Of a DNA stretch of 36,540 nt, positions 24,035-32,034 are shown piece by piece (the stretch's first letter is position 1; each line of letters starts with the position of its first letter). The notes under the pieces were generated by a model. That model ran no database searches. It was not told the origin of the DNA and saw only the letters and a program-made list of their open reading frames with translations. Made by a program: the position numbers and the translations under genes. This DNA comes from Pseudomonas sp. GL-B-19 (GTDB taxonomy: Bacteria > Pseudomonadota > Gammaproteobacteria > Pseudomonadales > Pseudomonadaceae). The stretch spans positions 1 to 36,540 of the forward strand of contig NZ_JAHBDK010000054.1 in the NCBI RefSeq assembly GCF_019956415.1, given 5' to 3'.

Positions 24035-24337
24035 TCAGTGGTAGTCCAGATAGTCGACCAGTTCGATGTCTGAACCGATAAACCGATAAACCGATAAACC
24101 GATAAACCGATAAACAACTCGCCAGTTCCCTGAATCACTCAGTGACCAGAATTCGGCCAACTCCCCCCTGAGTGGATGCAGTCGCCATCCCGGAATATCG
24201 AGGTCGCCGGGTAGCGCTGCACGGTCCATGCACTGAAGCATCCGAGACAGACGCTTCGCATGGTCTGCGCGAATCCCGCGAGTCGAACCTGTTGCATAGA
24301 AGCCACGAAGGCCCTTGTGCTGAAAGGATTTGATCAT
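24035..24337 (-). CDS. higB: HigB toxin (RelE-superfamily mRNA interferase) with internal octamer repeats
   Basis: A 100-residue HigB/RelE toxin that cuts mRNA on the ribosome. Family features: MIKSFQHKGLRGFYATGSTRGI, HAKRLSRMLQCMDRAA, PGWRLHPLRGELAEFWSLSDSGNWRVVYRF, and a C-terminal DYLDYH (usual VDYHDYH). About 92 residues is normal; the extra eight are a duplicated VYRFIGLS produced by five tandem CCGATAAA octamers (24075-24114). The present number keeps the toxin intact. It is first in the operon, followed by higA. Confidence 0.92.
   Translation of the reverse strand: MIKSFQHKGLRGFYATGSTRGIRADHAKRLSRMLQCMDRAALPGDLDIPGWRLHPLRGELAEFWSLSDSGNWRVVYRFIGLSVYRFIGSDIELVDYLDYH
24075..24114. repeat. 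Five tandem 8-bp repeats (CCGATAAA) inside higB
   Basis: Five exact copies of CCGATAAA run head to tail. Eight is not a multiple of three, so each gain or loss shifts the higB frame. Two copies would give a normal-length family protein, and three units add 24 bp in frame, giving the present five. This is a simple-sequence contingency-type repeat. Confidence 0.92.
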
Positions 24338-24343
24338 GGGAGA

Positions 24344-24366
24344 AGTGTAAGGCGATACATTACACT
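24344..24366. promoter_or_regulatory. Candidate HigA operator upstream of higB
   Basis: AGTGTAA (24344-24350) and TTACACT (24360-24366) form a perfect 7-bp inverted repeat with a 9-bp spacer, 6 bp upstream of the higB start codon. HigA-type antitoxins bind such palindromes over their own promoters. The role is inferred from position. Confidence 0.6.
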
Positions 24367-24421
24367 GGAAGCGGTATCTATGTATTGCACCTTGTCGGCA
24401 AATTTATGCCAGCAACCTGCT

Positions 24422-25660
24422 TCAGACCTTCACTTCTTCCACCGGCACATGCATGCGGTCACGGTTGGCCAGGCTCGGGAACAGTTTCACCCAGACCCCG
24501 GTCACCACCAGGGTGCCGATCCCGCCCATGACCACCGCCGGTACGGTGCCGAACCAGTGGGCGGTCAGCCCGGATTCGAACTCGCCCAACTGGTTCGAAG
24601 CGCCGATGAACAGGCCGTTCACGGCGCTGACCCGGCCACGCATTTCGTCCGGGGTTTCCAGTTGCACGAACGAGGCGCGGATCACCATGCTGATCATGTC
24701 TGCCGCACCCAGCACTACCAGCACGGCAAGAGAGAACCAGAACGAGGTCGAGAGGCCGAAGGCAATGGTGGCCACGCCGAACACACCGACTGCCGTGAAC
24801 ATCACCCGTCCGACATTGCGCTCAACCGCAAATCGCGCCAGGAACAACGACATCAGTAACGCTCCGACTGCCGGCGCTGAACGCAGCAGGCCCAGACCCC
24901 ACGGGCCGGTGAGCAGGATGTCCTTGGCAAACACCGGCAGCAGCGCCGTCGCGCCACCGAGCAAAACCGCAAACAGGTCCAGAGAGATCGCCCCGAGAAT
25001 GTCCGGGCGACTGCGAATGAAGCGGATGCCCGCCAGCAGCGAATCCAGCGTCGCCTTGCCCTTGTTCAGCGGCGTTTGCCGGGCCGGCAAGTTAAGCATC
25101 AGCACGCAGGCAATGATGTAGAGGATTACGGTCGGGCCATACACCCAGACGCTGCCGAAGGCATAGAGCAAACCGCCGAGCGCCGGAGCGACGATGGTGG
25201 CTGATTGCTGCGCAGATTGTGCGGCGGCCACCGCGCGGGGAAACAGCGCACTGGGCACGATGCTCGGCAACAGGGCTTGAGTGGTGGGCATTTCGAAGGA
25301 GCGCGCGGCACCGAGCAGGAACGCGAGGATGAAGATCATTTCCCGGGTGACCTGATCGGTTGCACTGCCGATGGCCAGCGACAGGGCAATCAGCGCTTGC
25401 AGGGACTGGCAGATCGCCGCGACTTTGCGCCGGTCATAGCGGTCCGCGACGTGCCCGGTGTGGAGCATGAACAGCACGCGTGGCGCAAATTCCACCAACC
25501 CCACCAAACCCAAATCGAGCACGTTGCCGGTCAGCTGATACAGGTTCCAGCCAATGGCCACCGTGAGCATCTGGAAACCACTGGCGGTAAACACCCGGGC
25601 CAGCCAGAACGCGAGAAACGGACGGTGGTGACGTAACAGCAAGGGCTCTTGGTTGGGCAT
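24422..25660 (-). CDS. MFS exporter (MFS_3 / EntS-like)
   Basis: A 412-residue permease with about 12 helices, of the enterobactin-exporter-like MFS_3 group: FLAFWLARVFTASGFQMLTVAIGWNLYQLTG opening, LGLVGLVEFAPRVLFMLHTGHVADRYDRRKV (cytoplasmic D-R-x2-R-R loop), and RSFEMPTTQALLPSIVP. Members export siderophores, drugs or other small molecules; nothing nearby indicates a siderophore, so the substrate is unknown. It lies on the same strand upstream of higB but with 84 bp downstream of its own stop before the higB start, so it is probably a separate transcript. Confidence 0.88.
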   Translation of the reverse strand: MPNQEPLLLRHHRPFLAFWLARVFTASGFQMLTVAIGWNLYQLTGNVLDLGLVGLVEFAPRVLFMLHTGHVADRYDRRKVAAICQSLQALIALSLAIGSATDQVTREMIFILAFLLGAARSFEMPTTQALLPSIVPSALFPRAVAAAQSAQQSATIVAPALGGLLYAFGSVWVYGPTVILYIIACVLMLNLPARQTPLNKGKATLDSLLAGIRFIRSRPDILGAISLDLFAVLLGGATALLPVFAKDILLTGPWGLGLLRSAPAVGALLMSLFLARFAVERNVGRVMFTAVGVFGVATIAFGLSTSFWFSLAVLVVLGAADMISMVIRASFVQLETPDEMRGRVSAVNGLFIGASNQLGEFESGLTAHWFGTVPAVVMGGIGTLVVTGVWVKLFPSLANRDRMHVPVEEVKV

Positions 25661-25774
25661 CTGCGGGGAAATCTGGGAGAGGGGAAGGGCGAGGTTATCA
25701 CCAGCCTGTAACCAGAAGTTGCAGTTGCCGTAAATTTAGTTAGCTAGACACCGATCTCGAAATCGCCCAAATCC

Positions 25775-25869
25775 CCCTGTGGGAGCGAGCCTGCTCGCGA
25801 AGCGGTGTTTCAGGCAGCATGAGTATTGATTGATACGCCGCCATCGCGAGCAGGCTCGCTCCCACAGGG
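25775..25869. repeat. REPIN (inverted REP pair)
   Basis: A REP at 25775-25800 (CCCTGTGGGAGCGAGCCTGC) is mirrored at 25842-25869 (ATCGCGAGCAGGCTCGCTCC). The spacer is about 42 bp. Arms are near-perfect. Confidence 0.88.
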
Positions 25870-25969
25870 AAAGTATCGCGGCGCATGTCTGCGGCCATGA
25901 GGCAACTTGTCACGCGGCAAAAGACCACGCGGTTCATGGCCAGAAATGGGACTACTCTTTCAACGTTGA

Positions 25970-25983
25970 TTGATCCAGATCAA
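25970..25983. promoter_or_regulatory. ANR/FNR box upstream of cioAB
   Basis: TTGATCCAGATCAA matches the FNR/ANR consensus TTGAT-N4-ATCAA exactly. ANR is the anaerobic regulator of pseudomonads and is known to repress cioAB at low oxygen in P. aeruginosa. The position upstream of cioA fits that role. Confidence 0.8.
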
Positions 25984-26144
25984 AACCCCAAAAGGAATTG
26001 ATCCGACGGCCATTTGGCCAGACTCCCTGCGTTGTGATGCTAATAAAAGCAGAACGAATTTGAATTCACCTCACTCCATACCCGTGGGGGCCGATGGGTG
26101 CAGGCTTCCAGCCAGCAGCCGTATTACCTGACAGAGGAAGACTT

Positions 26145-27584
26145 ATGTTCGGTTTAGAGGCACTTGATCTCGCCCGAATTCAGTTCGCGTTTACCATCTC
26201 GTTTCATATCCTGTTCCCTGCCATCACCATTGGCCTGGCGAGTTACCTGGCGGTGCTCGAAGGTTTGTGGCTGAAAACCCATAACGATACTTACCGCGAC
26301 CTGTATCACTTTTGGTCGAAGATCTTTGCCGTCAACTTCGGCATGGGCGTGGTCTCCGGGCTGGTGATGGCTTATCAGTTCGGCACCAACTGGAGCCGCT
26401 TTTCGGACTTCGCCGGTTCGGTGACCGGGCCATTGCTGACGTACGAGGTGCTGACAGCCTTCTTCCTCGAAGCCGGTTTCCTTGGCGTCATGCTGTTTGG
26501 CTGGAACAAGGTCGGGCGCAATTTGCACTTCTTCGCCACGGTCATGGTGGCCATCGGTACACTGATCTCGACCTTCTGGATTCTGGCCTCCAACAGCTGG
26601 ATGCAAACGCCGCAGGGTTTTGAAATCGTTAATGGTCAGGTGATTCCCACCGACTGGCTGGCGGTGATCTTCAACCCTTCGTTTCCCTACCGCCTGATGC
26701 ACATGGCGACGGCGGCGTTCGTGGCCACGGCGTTTTTCGTCGGCTCTTCGGCGGCCTGGCACTTGCTGCGCGGCAAGGACAACCCGGCCATCCGCACGAT
26801 GCTGTCGATGGCCATGTGGATGGCCTTGATCGTGGCGCCGATTCAAGCGGTCATCGGTGACTTCCACGGGCTCAATACCCTCAAGCATCAGCCGGCGAAG
26901 ATTGCGGCGATTGAAGGGCATTGGGAAAATCATGGCGATGAACCGACCCCGCTGATCCTGTTCGGCTGGCCGGACATGAAAGAAGAGAGAACCAAATTTG
27001 CCGTCGAGATTCCGTACCTGGGCAGCTTGATTCTCACTCACTCGCTGGACAAACAGGTGCCAGCGCTCAAGGAGTTCCCGCCTGAGGACCGGCCAAATTC
27101 GACCATTGTGTTCTGGTCGTTCCGGATCATGGTCGGCCTGGGCATGCTGATGATCTTCACCGGTTTGTGGAGCCTGTGGCTGCGCAAACGCGACAAGCTC
27201 TACACGTCGCGGCCGTTCCTTTACCTGGCGTTGTGGATGGGGCCGTCTGGCCTGATCGCGATCCTCGCGGGTTGGTTTACCACCGAAATCGGCCGTCAGC
27301 CGTGGGTAGTCTACGGTCTGATGCGTACGGCGGACGCGTCCTCCAACCATAGTTTCGTACAGATGAGCATCACGCTGATTTTGTTCGTTGTGGTGTATTT
27401 CGCGCTGTTCGGTGCCGGTCTGGGCTACATGATGCGCCTGGTGCGCAAAGGGCCGAAGATCGATGAAGGCAAGGAAACCAACGACGGTGGTCCTGGCCAG
27501 AAACGTACACCGGCTCGTCCGCTCTCTGCGGCTGACGATGATGGCGCCAGTGACCACAGCCCTAGCCTGACCAAGGAGATTTGA
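26145..27584 (+). CDS. cioA: Cyanide-insensitive bd-type quinol oxidase subunit I
   Basis: A 479-residue membrane subunit that oxidises ubiquinol and binds the heme centres. Near the N-terminus, ARIQFAFTISFHILFPAITIGLASYLAVLEGLW carries the conserved His heme ligand, and FPYRLMHMATAAFVATAFFVG carries the heme b His. The Q-loop after GLNTLKHQPAKIAAIEGHWE is short, as in cyanide-insensitive oxidases rather than E. coli CydA. The length matches Pseudomonas CioA. ATG 26145 follows AGAGGAAGACTT. The last about 40 residues are polar and extra-membrane. It is 3 bp from cioB. Confidence 0.95.
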   Translation: MFGLEALDLARIQFAFTISFHILFPAITIGLASYLAVLEGLWLKTHNDTYRDLYHFWSKIFAVNFGMGVVSGLVMAYQFGTNWSRFSDFAGSVTGPLLTYEVLTAFFLEAGFLGVMLFGWNKVGRNLHFFATVMVAIGTLISTFWILASNSWMQTPQGFEIVNGQVIPTDWLAVIFNPSFPYRLMHMATAAFVATAFFVGSSAAWHLLRGKDNPAIRTMLSMAMWMALIVAPIQAVIGDFHGLNTLKHQPAKIAAIEGHWENHGDEPTPLILFGWPDMKEERTKFAVEIPYLGSLILTHSLDKQVPALKEFPPEDRPNSTIVFWSFRIMVGLGMLMIFTGLWSLWLRKRDKLYTSRPFLYLALWMGPSGLIAILAGWFTTEIGRQPWVVYGLMRTADASSNHSFVQMSITLILFVVVYFALFGAGLGYMMRLVRKGPKIDEGKETNDGGPGQKRTPARPLSAADDDGASDHSPSLTKEI

Positions 27585-27587
27585 GTC

Positions 27588-28595
27588 ATGGGTATTGATC
27601 TTCCGCTGATCTGGGCCGTGATCATCATCTTCGGCATCATGATGTACGTGGTCATGGACGGTTTCGACCTGGGGATCGGGATTCTCTTCCCGTTCATCCC
27701 CGGCAAGACCGACCGTGACGTGATGATGAACACCGTCGCCCCTGTGTGGGACGGTAACGAAACCTGGCTGGTACTGGGCGGCGCTGCGTTGTTCGGTGCC
27801 TTTCCGCTGGCCTATTCGGTGGTGCTCTCGGCGCTGTACCTGCCGCTGATCCTGATGCTGATCGGGCTGATCTTCCGTGGCGTGGCCTTCGAGTTTCGTT
27901 TCAAAGCCAGGGACGAAAAACGTCACCTTTGGGACAAGGCCTTTATCGGTGGCTCCGTCACCGCAACCTTCTTCCAGGGCGTGGCATTGGGGGCCTTCAT
28001 TGATGGGTTGCCGGTGGTCAATCGCCAGTTTGCCGGTGGCTCACTGGACTGGCTGACACCGTTCACCCTGTTTTGCGGCTTGGCGTTGGTGGTGGCTTAT
28101 GCGTTGCTCGGTTGCACGTGGCTGATCATGAAGACCGAAGGCAAGCTGCAAGAGCAAATGCACGATCTGGCCCGACCGCTGGCCTTCGTGGTGTTGGCGG
28201 TGATCGGCATCGTCAGCATCTGGACGCCATTGGCCCACGCCGAAATCGCCGCTCGCTGGTTCACGCTGCCCAATCTGTTTTGGTTCATGCCCGTGCCGAT
28301 TCTCGTGCTGGTGACCATGTACGGCTTGATCCGCGCCGTCGCCCGCAATGCGCACTACACGCCGTTCCTGCTGACGCTGGTGCTGATCTTCCTCGGCTAT
28401 AGCGGTTTGGGCATCAGCCTGTGGCCGAACATCGTGCCACCGTCCATCTCGATCTGGGACGCTGCTGCACCACCGCAAAGCCAGGGTTTCATGCTGGTGG
28501 GCACGTTGTTCATCATCCCGTTCATCCTGGGTTACACCTTCTGGAGCTACTACGTGTTCCGCGGCAAGGTGACCCACGAAGACGGTTATCACTAA
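27588..28595 (+). CDS. cioB: Cyanide-insensitive bd-type quinol oxidase subunit II
   Basis: A 335-residue polytopic subunit forming the CioA-CioB oxidase. The opening LPLIWAVIIIFGIMMYVVMDGFDLGIGILFPF and NTVAPVWDGNETWLVLGGAALFGAFPLAYSVVLSALYLPLI are signatures of subunit II. The length equals that of P. aeruginosa CioB. GGAGATTTGAGTC precedes ATG 27588; the gene is co-transcribed with cioA. A REP and hairpin follow and separate it from a small third gene. Confidence 0.95.
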   Translation: MGIDLPLIWAVIIIFGIMMYVVMDGFDLGIGILFPFIPGKTDRDVMMNTVAPVWDGNETWLVLGGAALFGAFPLAYSVVLSALYLPLILMLIGLIFRGVAFEFRFKARDEKRHLWDKAFIGGSVTATFFQGVALGAFIDGLPVVNRQFAGGSLDWLTPFTLFCGLALVVAYALLGCTWLIMKTEGKLQEQMHDLARPLAFVVLAVIGIVSIWTPLAHAEIAARWFTLPNLFWFMPVPILVLVTMYGLIRAVARNAHYTPFLLTLVLIFLGYSGLGISLWPNIVPPSISIWDAAAPPQSQGFMLVGTLFIIPFILGYTFWSYYVFRGKVTHEDGYH

Positions 28596-28598
28596 CAC

Positions 28599-28643
28599 TG
28601 TGGGAGCGAGGCTGCTCGCGATGGCGCCCTCACCGGCGCCATC
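28599..28643. repeat. Single REP plus perfect hairpin inside the cio operon
   Basis: A REP (28599-28621, TGTGGGAGCGAGGCTGCTCG) begins 4 bp after the cioB stop. It runs into a perfect 9-bp stem, GATGGCGCC (28620-28628) with GGCGCCATC (28635-28643), loop CTCACC. No T tract follows, so it probably stabilises the cioAB 3' end or attenuates expression of the downstream small gene. Confidence 0.75.
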
Positions 28644-28664
28644 GATCTACTGAGGATCGATGCA

Positions 28665-28832
28665 ATGACCGGCAAACATTCCCTGCACGACATTGAAGAG
28701 GCTGAAAAAAAACCGCTGTGGCAGCGGCTCGGCTGGCTGGCCTTGATCTGGGTCGGTAGCGTCGGCGCCCTGTTTATCGTGGCCAGTCTGATGCGCATGT
28801 TCATGAATGCGGCAGGCCTGAGCACACACTAA
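28665..28832 (+). CDS. Small membrane subunit, DUF2474 family
   Basis: A 55-residue protein with a charged N-terminal half (HDIEEAEKKPLWQRLGW) and one transmembrane helix (LALIWVGSVGALFIVASLMRMFM). DUF2474 proteins follow cydAB/cioAB genes in pseudomonads and are thought to be CydX-like accessory subunits of bd oxidases. TGAGGATCG upstream of ATG 28665 is a good ribosome-binding site. Spacing from cioB is 69 bp with a REP and hairpin between. A strong terminator follows. Confidence 0.85.
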   Translation: MTGKHSLHDIEEAEKKPLWQRLGWLALIWVGSVGALFIVASLMRMFMNAAGLSTH

Positions 28833-28870
28833 AGATCCCATCCCGTTGCCTTGGAGGCACGGATTTATAA

Positions 28871-28894
28871 CCCTCCTGCATGGAGGGTTTTTTT
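28871..28894 (+). terminator. Rho-independent terminator of the cio operon
   Basis: CCCTCC (28871-28876) pairs with GGAGGG (28882-28887), loop TGCAT, followed by seven T residues (28888-28894). It ends the cioAB-DUF2474 transcript just before the convergent rlmG stop. On the minus strand the AT-rich TTATAAA beyond the stem may make it bidirectional. Confidence 0.9.
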
Positions 28895-28899
28895 CGGGC

Positions 28900-30024
28900 T
28901 TATTTGCGGGCTTTTAGAATCACGAATTTTGGCGTGGCGGCCACTTGCTCTACACCACGGAACAGTCGGGCAAGCTTGCTGTGGTAACCCAAGTGACGGT
29001 TGCCGACGATATACAGCGCACCGCCCACCACCAGCGCCTCTCGGGCCTGCTGGAACATGCGCCAGGCGAGAAAGTCGCCGACGACTTGTTGCTGATGGAA
29101 CGGCGGATTGCACAACACCACGTCCAGGGATTGAGATTCCTGCCCCGCGAGGCCATCGCCGGCCCGCACAATGACTTCTCTGTCACCGAGTGCCGCGCGC
29201 CAGTTTTCGGCGGCCGATTGCACGGCCATGTACGACTCGTCCACCAGCGTGTACTGCGCCTGCGGGTTTTGCAGCGCACTGGCGATGGCCAGCACGCCAT
29301 TACCGCAACCGAGGTCCGCGACTCGCGCAGTGCCGAGGTTCTTTGGCAGGTGTGGCAGAAAGGCCCGGGTGCCGATGTCCAGTCCTTCGCGGCAAAACAC
29401 ATTGGCGTGGTTCAGCAGTTCAATGGCCGGTTCATCGAGTTGATAGCGCGAGGGGTAGGGGGACACGACAGGGGCTTTTGCTTCAGGTGTGGCGATCAAT
29501 AGCCGAGCCTTTTTCACCGCCAAAGAGGCTTGCACCGGGCCGATGTAGCGTTCAAGCAGATCCGCGGCAGCACGTGGCAGATGCTTGATCATCGCCGCAG
29601 CAATCACTTGCGCGCCCGGCGCCAACTGGCCTTGCAGGCGAATAAGCTGTTCTTCCAGCAACGCCAGGGTTTTTGGCACCCGGAGCAAAACCCGGTCAAA
29701 CGGGCCGCTGAATGCTTCGCTTGCGGGCACGCTCGGCACCGCGTCAAACGCCTGGTTGTTACGGATCAGATTTTTCTCCAGTCCCTGAAACGCCAGAAAC
29801 GAGTCGCCACTGCTGATCACCCGGACCTTGCCTGCGAGGCTGGCTGCCAACGCGCCAAAACTGTCGTTCAGCACCAGTACCCGAGTCTCTGTCGAGGGGT
29901 GTTGTTCGGCGAAATGGTTGAGCAGGTATTCGTCGGCCGCATCGAAAGCTTGCAGCGGTTCGTTCTGCTGTTCTGGCTGACGGATCAGATCGAGTTGGGC
30001 GAAGGGCGTTTCGAGCAGGGGCAT
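28900..30024 (-). CDS. rlmG: 23S rRNA (guanine-1835-N2)-methyltransferase RlmG
   Basis: A 374-residue SAM-dependent methyltransferase of the RsmC/RlmG family. The N-terminal domain (about 1-170, MPLLETPFAQLDLIRQPEQ opening) is a degenerate methyltransferase fold. The catalytic C-terminal domain has SAM motif I VADLGCGNGVLAIAS and the active-site motif VVLCNPPFHQQQ (NPPF). The start and length match RlmG. It methylates G1835 of 23S rRNA in the free 50S subunit. The gene is convergent with the cio operon. Confidence 0.92.
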   Translation of the reverse strand: MPLLETPFAQLDLIRQPEQQNEPLQAFDAADEYLLNHFAEQHPSTETRVLVLNDSFGALAASLAGKVRVISSGDSFLAFQGLEKNLIRNNQAFDAVPSVPASEAFSGPFDRVLLRVPKTLALLEEQLIRLQGQLAPGAQVIAAAMIKHLPRAAADLLERYIGPVQASLAVKKARLLIATPEAKAPVVSPYPSRYQLDEPAIELLNHANVFCREGLDIGTRAFLPHLPKNLGTARVADLGCGNGVLAIASALQNPQAQYTLVDESYMAVQSAAENWRAALGDREVIVRAGDGLAGQESQSLDVVLCNPPFHQQQVVGDFLAWRMFQQAREALVVGGALYIVGNRHLGYHSKLARLFRGVEQVAATPKFVILKARK

Positions 30025-30201
30025 GAGGCGGGGCTCTGGGTAGTCAACGGGTGTGGTGTCCCGCTGCCGGAGGCGTTGTAGCGGGCGGGGCCGTCCGAGT
30101 GCACTTCATCGTGAGGTTATAGACGACATCACTCAGGGGACCGCAAATGGTACGTTTTTTTCTGCTGGATTACTCGTAGGTTTTCCAGGCTTGGTGTGGA
30201 T

Positions 30202-30912
30202 TCAGATGGCCCCCGTCCTCACAGCCTTTATCACCGCTGCAATCTTGTTGTTCACGCCAAATTTCTGGATTGCACTGTGCACGTGGAAATTGATGGTGCG
30301 TTCACTGATGCTGAGGATTCTGGAGCATTCATATGCCGTCTTGCCGTCGGCTGACAATTTCAAAATTTCGATTTCACGTGTCGACAAATGAGGTGTGCAT
30401 GCGGTCGGCAGGCAATGACGCAGTTTTTGCGCCACGTGCCCATGCAACTGGTGGTTGATGAAAATGGCGTAGCCCAGATTTGCATAAAACTCAGAGGAAG
30501 TGATTGGGTTGTTGCTTCTGGCCAGGCTAAACATACTGCGAAGACCGCTGCCGTCATGAAACGATTGTGACCAGCCATATTGCAAGCCTAGTTTTTTTTG
30601 CGCTTGCCGAAGCAGAGGCGCCTTTGAGAAGACCCCATCCTCCCAAAGAATCGGCAGCTCTGATTGATTGCAATGAGCCAGTATTGGGTCTGTGTCACGG
30701 AAATGGTCATGTTCATATTTCGAATTCCAATCGAGCGGATAGTTGTTAAGACACACTTTGTCGCGATGATGCGCTTCGATGGGGGATGTAATTGAAAAAG
30801 CACAGAAAGTGAAGCCAAGACTCTGAGCGAGATTGAGCGAAATTTCATACGCAGATTTAATTTCCTTGGCGTCGGATATCTGTCTTAACTGTGATTCCTT
30901 CCACAATTCCAT
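30202..30912 (-). CDS. ppoR: LuxR-family solo quorum-sensing regulator (PpoR-like)
   Basis: A 236-residue protein with an N-terminal autoinducer-binding domain (about 1-165) and a C-terminal LuxR HTH (about 172-236, LSTREIEILKLSADGKTAYECSRIL). The AHL-pocket residues Trp62, Tyr66, Asp75, Pro76 and Trp90 are all present, with the conserved Gly at about 123, so it should bind an N-acyl-homoserine lactone. No luxI-type synthase is in the window. Position (rlmG one side, fprB-mscL the other) matches PpoR of P. putida, reported to respond to 3-oxo-C6-HSL. Start at 30912 gives the family N-terminus. The gene and flanks are more AT-rich than their neighbours. Confidence 0.85.
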   Translation of the reverse strand: MELWKESQLRQISDAKEIKSAYEISLNLAQSLGFTFCAFSITSPIEAHHRDKVCLNNYPLDWNSKYEHDHFRDTDPILAHCNQSELPILWEDGVFSKAPLLRQAQKKLGLQYGWSQSFHDGSGLRSMFSLARSNNPITSSEFYANLGYAIFINHQLHGHVAQKLRHCLPTACTPHLSTREIEILKLSADGKTAYECSRILSISERTINFHVHSAIQKFGVNNKIAAVIKAVRTGAI

Positions 30913-31257
30913 TGCAGCAGCTCCATGCAGATATCTTGGGGGTGCATATTGGATCCGCGATCCAGCACGTGCCGAGTGTAGGAGCAATCTCTGACATATG
31001 CTGCAATTATTTTGCTCTTGATGATTTCTGAAAGTGCATGTCTGGTTCTTAGAAATAAACAGCTAAGCAAAACTCAGTCACATGGCGTACATCATTCTAT
31101 TTGTCGTTTTTTTGTAAGAGTTGGTGGATGTCGTTAGCAATACAAAGTCGGCTATATAACTAGCAGCGGGTCTCATTTCCAAAGACACTACAAATCACCA
31201 GTGTTTACATCGTCTGCTTTGCGCGACACTGGTGAGGTCAGTTCAATGGAGCGACCC
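30913..31257. promoter_or_regulatory. AT-rich divergent region, ppoR / fprB
   Basis: This 345-bp intergenic region has no gene I can support. It is clearly AT-richer than the coding flanks (many A/T runs between 30990 and 31200). It must hold divergent promoters for ppoR and fprB. No lux-box palindrome (ACCTG-N7-CAGGT type) was seen. Confidence 0.5.
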
Positions 31258-32034
31258 ATGACCGCCAGTGCCGATAAATTCACTCGCCAAACCTTGCTCG
31301 ACGTCCAGCCGTTGACCCCGAACCTGTTTACCCTGCGGGCCACCAGGGATCCGGGTTTTCGTTTCAGGTCAGGGCAGTTCGCCCGGTTAGGCGTTACCAA
31401 GGCCGATGGCAGTACGGTTTGGCGTGCCTATTCAATGGTGTCGTCGCCCTTTGACGAATTTCTCGAGTTCTTCTCCATCGTGGTGCCAGGTGGGGAGTTC
31501 ACCAGCGAGCTGAGTCGCCTGGAGGTCGGTGATACGTTGCTGGTCGACCGCCAGGCCTTTGGTTATTTGACCCTTGATCGTTTTGTTGATGGGCGTGATC
31601 TGTGGTTGTTATCCACAGGCACCGGCATTGCGCCGTTCCTGTCGATCCTGCAGGACTTCGAGGTCTGGGAGAAATTCGAACGCATCATCCTCGTCTACAG
31701 CGTACGCGAAGCCCGGGAACTGGCGTATCAGGCGCTGATCGCCGAGTTGGGGCAGCGCGATTATTTGGTCGAAAACGCCCATAAATTGCAGTTCATCGCC
31801 ACTGTCACTCGCGAACAACATCCCGGCGCCCTGAGCGGGCGGATCACTACGCTGATCGAAAATGGCGAGCTGGAGCGGGCTGCAGGCGTGGCGCTGACAC
31901 CCGAGCACTCGCGGGTCATGCTTTGCGGTAACCCGCAGATGATCGATGACACGCGCAAGCTGCTCAAACAGCATGACATGCACCTGAGCCTCAGCCGACG
32001 GCCAGGCCAAGTGGCTGTGGAAAACTTTTGGTAA
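31258..32034 (+). CDS. fprB: Ferredoxin/flavodoxin-NADP+ reductase FprB
   Basis: A 258-residue FAD enzyme that transfers electrons between NADPH and ferredoxin or flavodoxin. FAD-binding segments are RAYSMVSSPFDEFLEFFSIVVPGGEFTS; the NADP domain has LLSTGTGIAPFLSIL and VYSVREARELAYQ, with MLCGNPQMIDD near the end and the terminal FW. Start: GGAG (31248-31251) is correctly spaced for ATG 31258 and the protein then matches the family; the in-frame ATG at 31246 overlaps this GGAG. It faces mscL, with a shared terminator between them. Confidence 0.92.
   Translation: MTASADKFTRQTLLDVQPLTPNLFTLRATRDPGFRFRSGQFARLGVTKADGSTVWRAYSMVSSPFDEFLEFFSIVVPGGEFTSELSRLEVGDTLLVDRQAFGYLTLDRFVDGRDLWLLSTGTGIAPFLSILQDFEVWEKFERIILVYSVREARELAYQALIAELGQRDYLVENAHKLQFIATVTREQHPGALSGRITTLIENGELERAAGVALTPEHSRVMLCGNPQMIDDTRKLLKQHDMHLSLSRRPGQVAVENFW

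Larger units (their letters stand above)
25661..26144. promoter_or_regulatory. cioAB upstream region
   Basis: This 484-bp region has no gene. It contains a REPIN (25775-25869) on the MFS side and a perfect FNR/ANR box (25970-25983) 161 bp before cioA. TAATAAAAG near 26040 is a possible -10. The final 50 bp before the ATG hold the AGAGGAAG ribosome-binding site. Confidence 0.6.

Noticed and set aside
24075..24114. The octamer array as a CRISPR-like or minisatellite structure
   Set aside because: The units are 8 bp with no spacers, so it is a simple-sequence repeat, not a CRISPR array.
26154..27926. 590-codon open frame on the minus strand across cioA and cioB
   Set aside because: It is antisense to two clear oxidase genes, its product is rich in His, Gln and Arg with no recognisable domain, and such frames arise from high-GC codon bias.
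31603..31620. Second TTATCCACA near 31610 inside fprB
   Set aside because: It lies in conserved coding sequence (LLSTGTG) and is explained by the protein.
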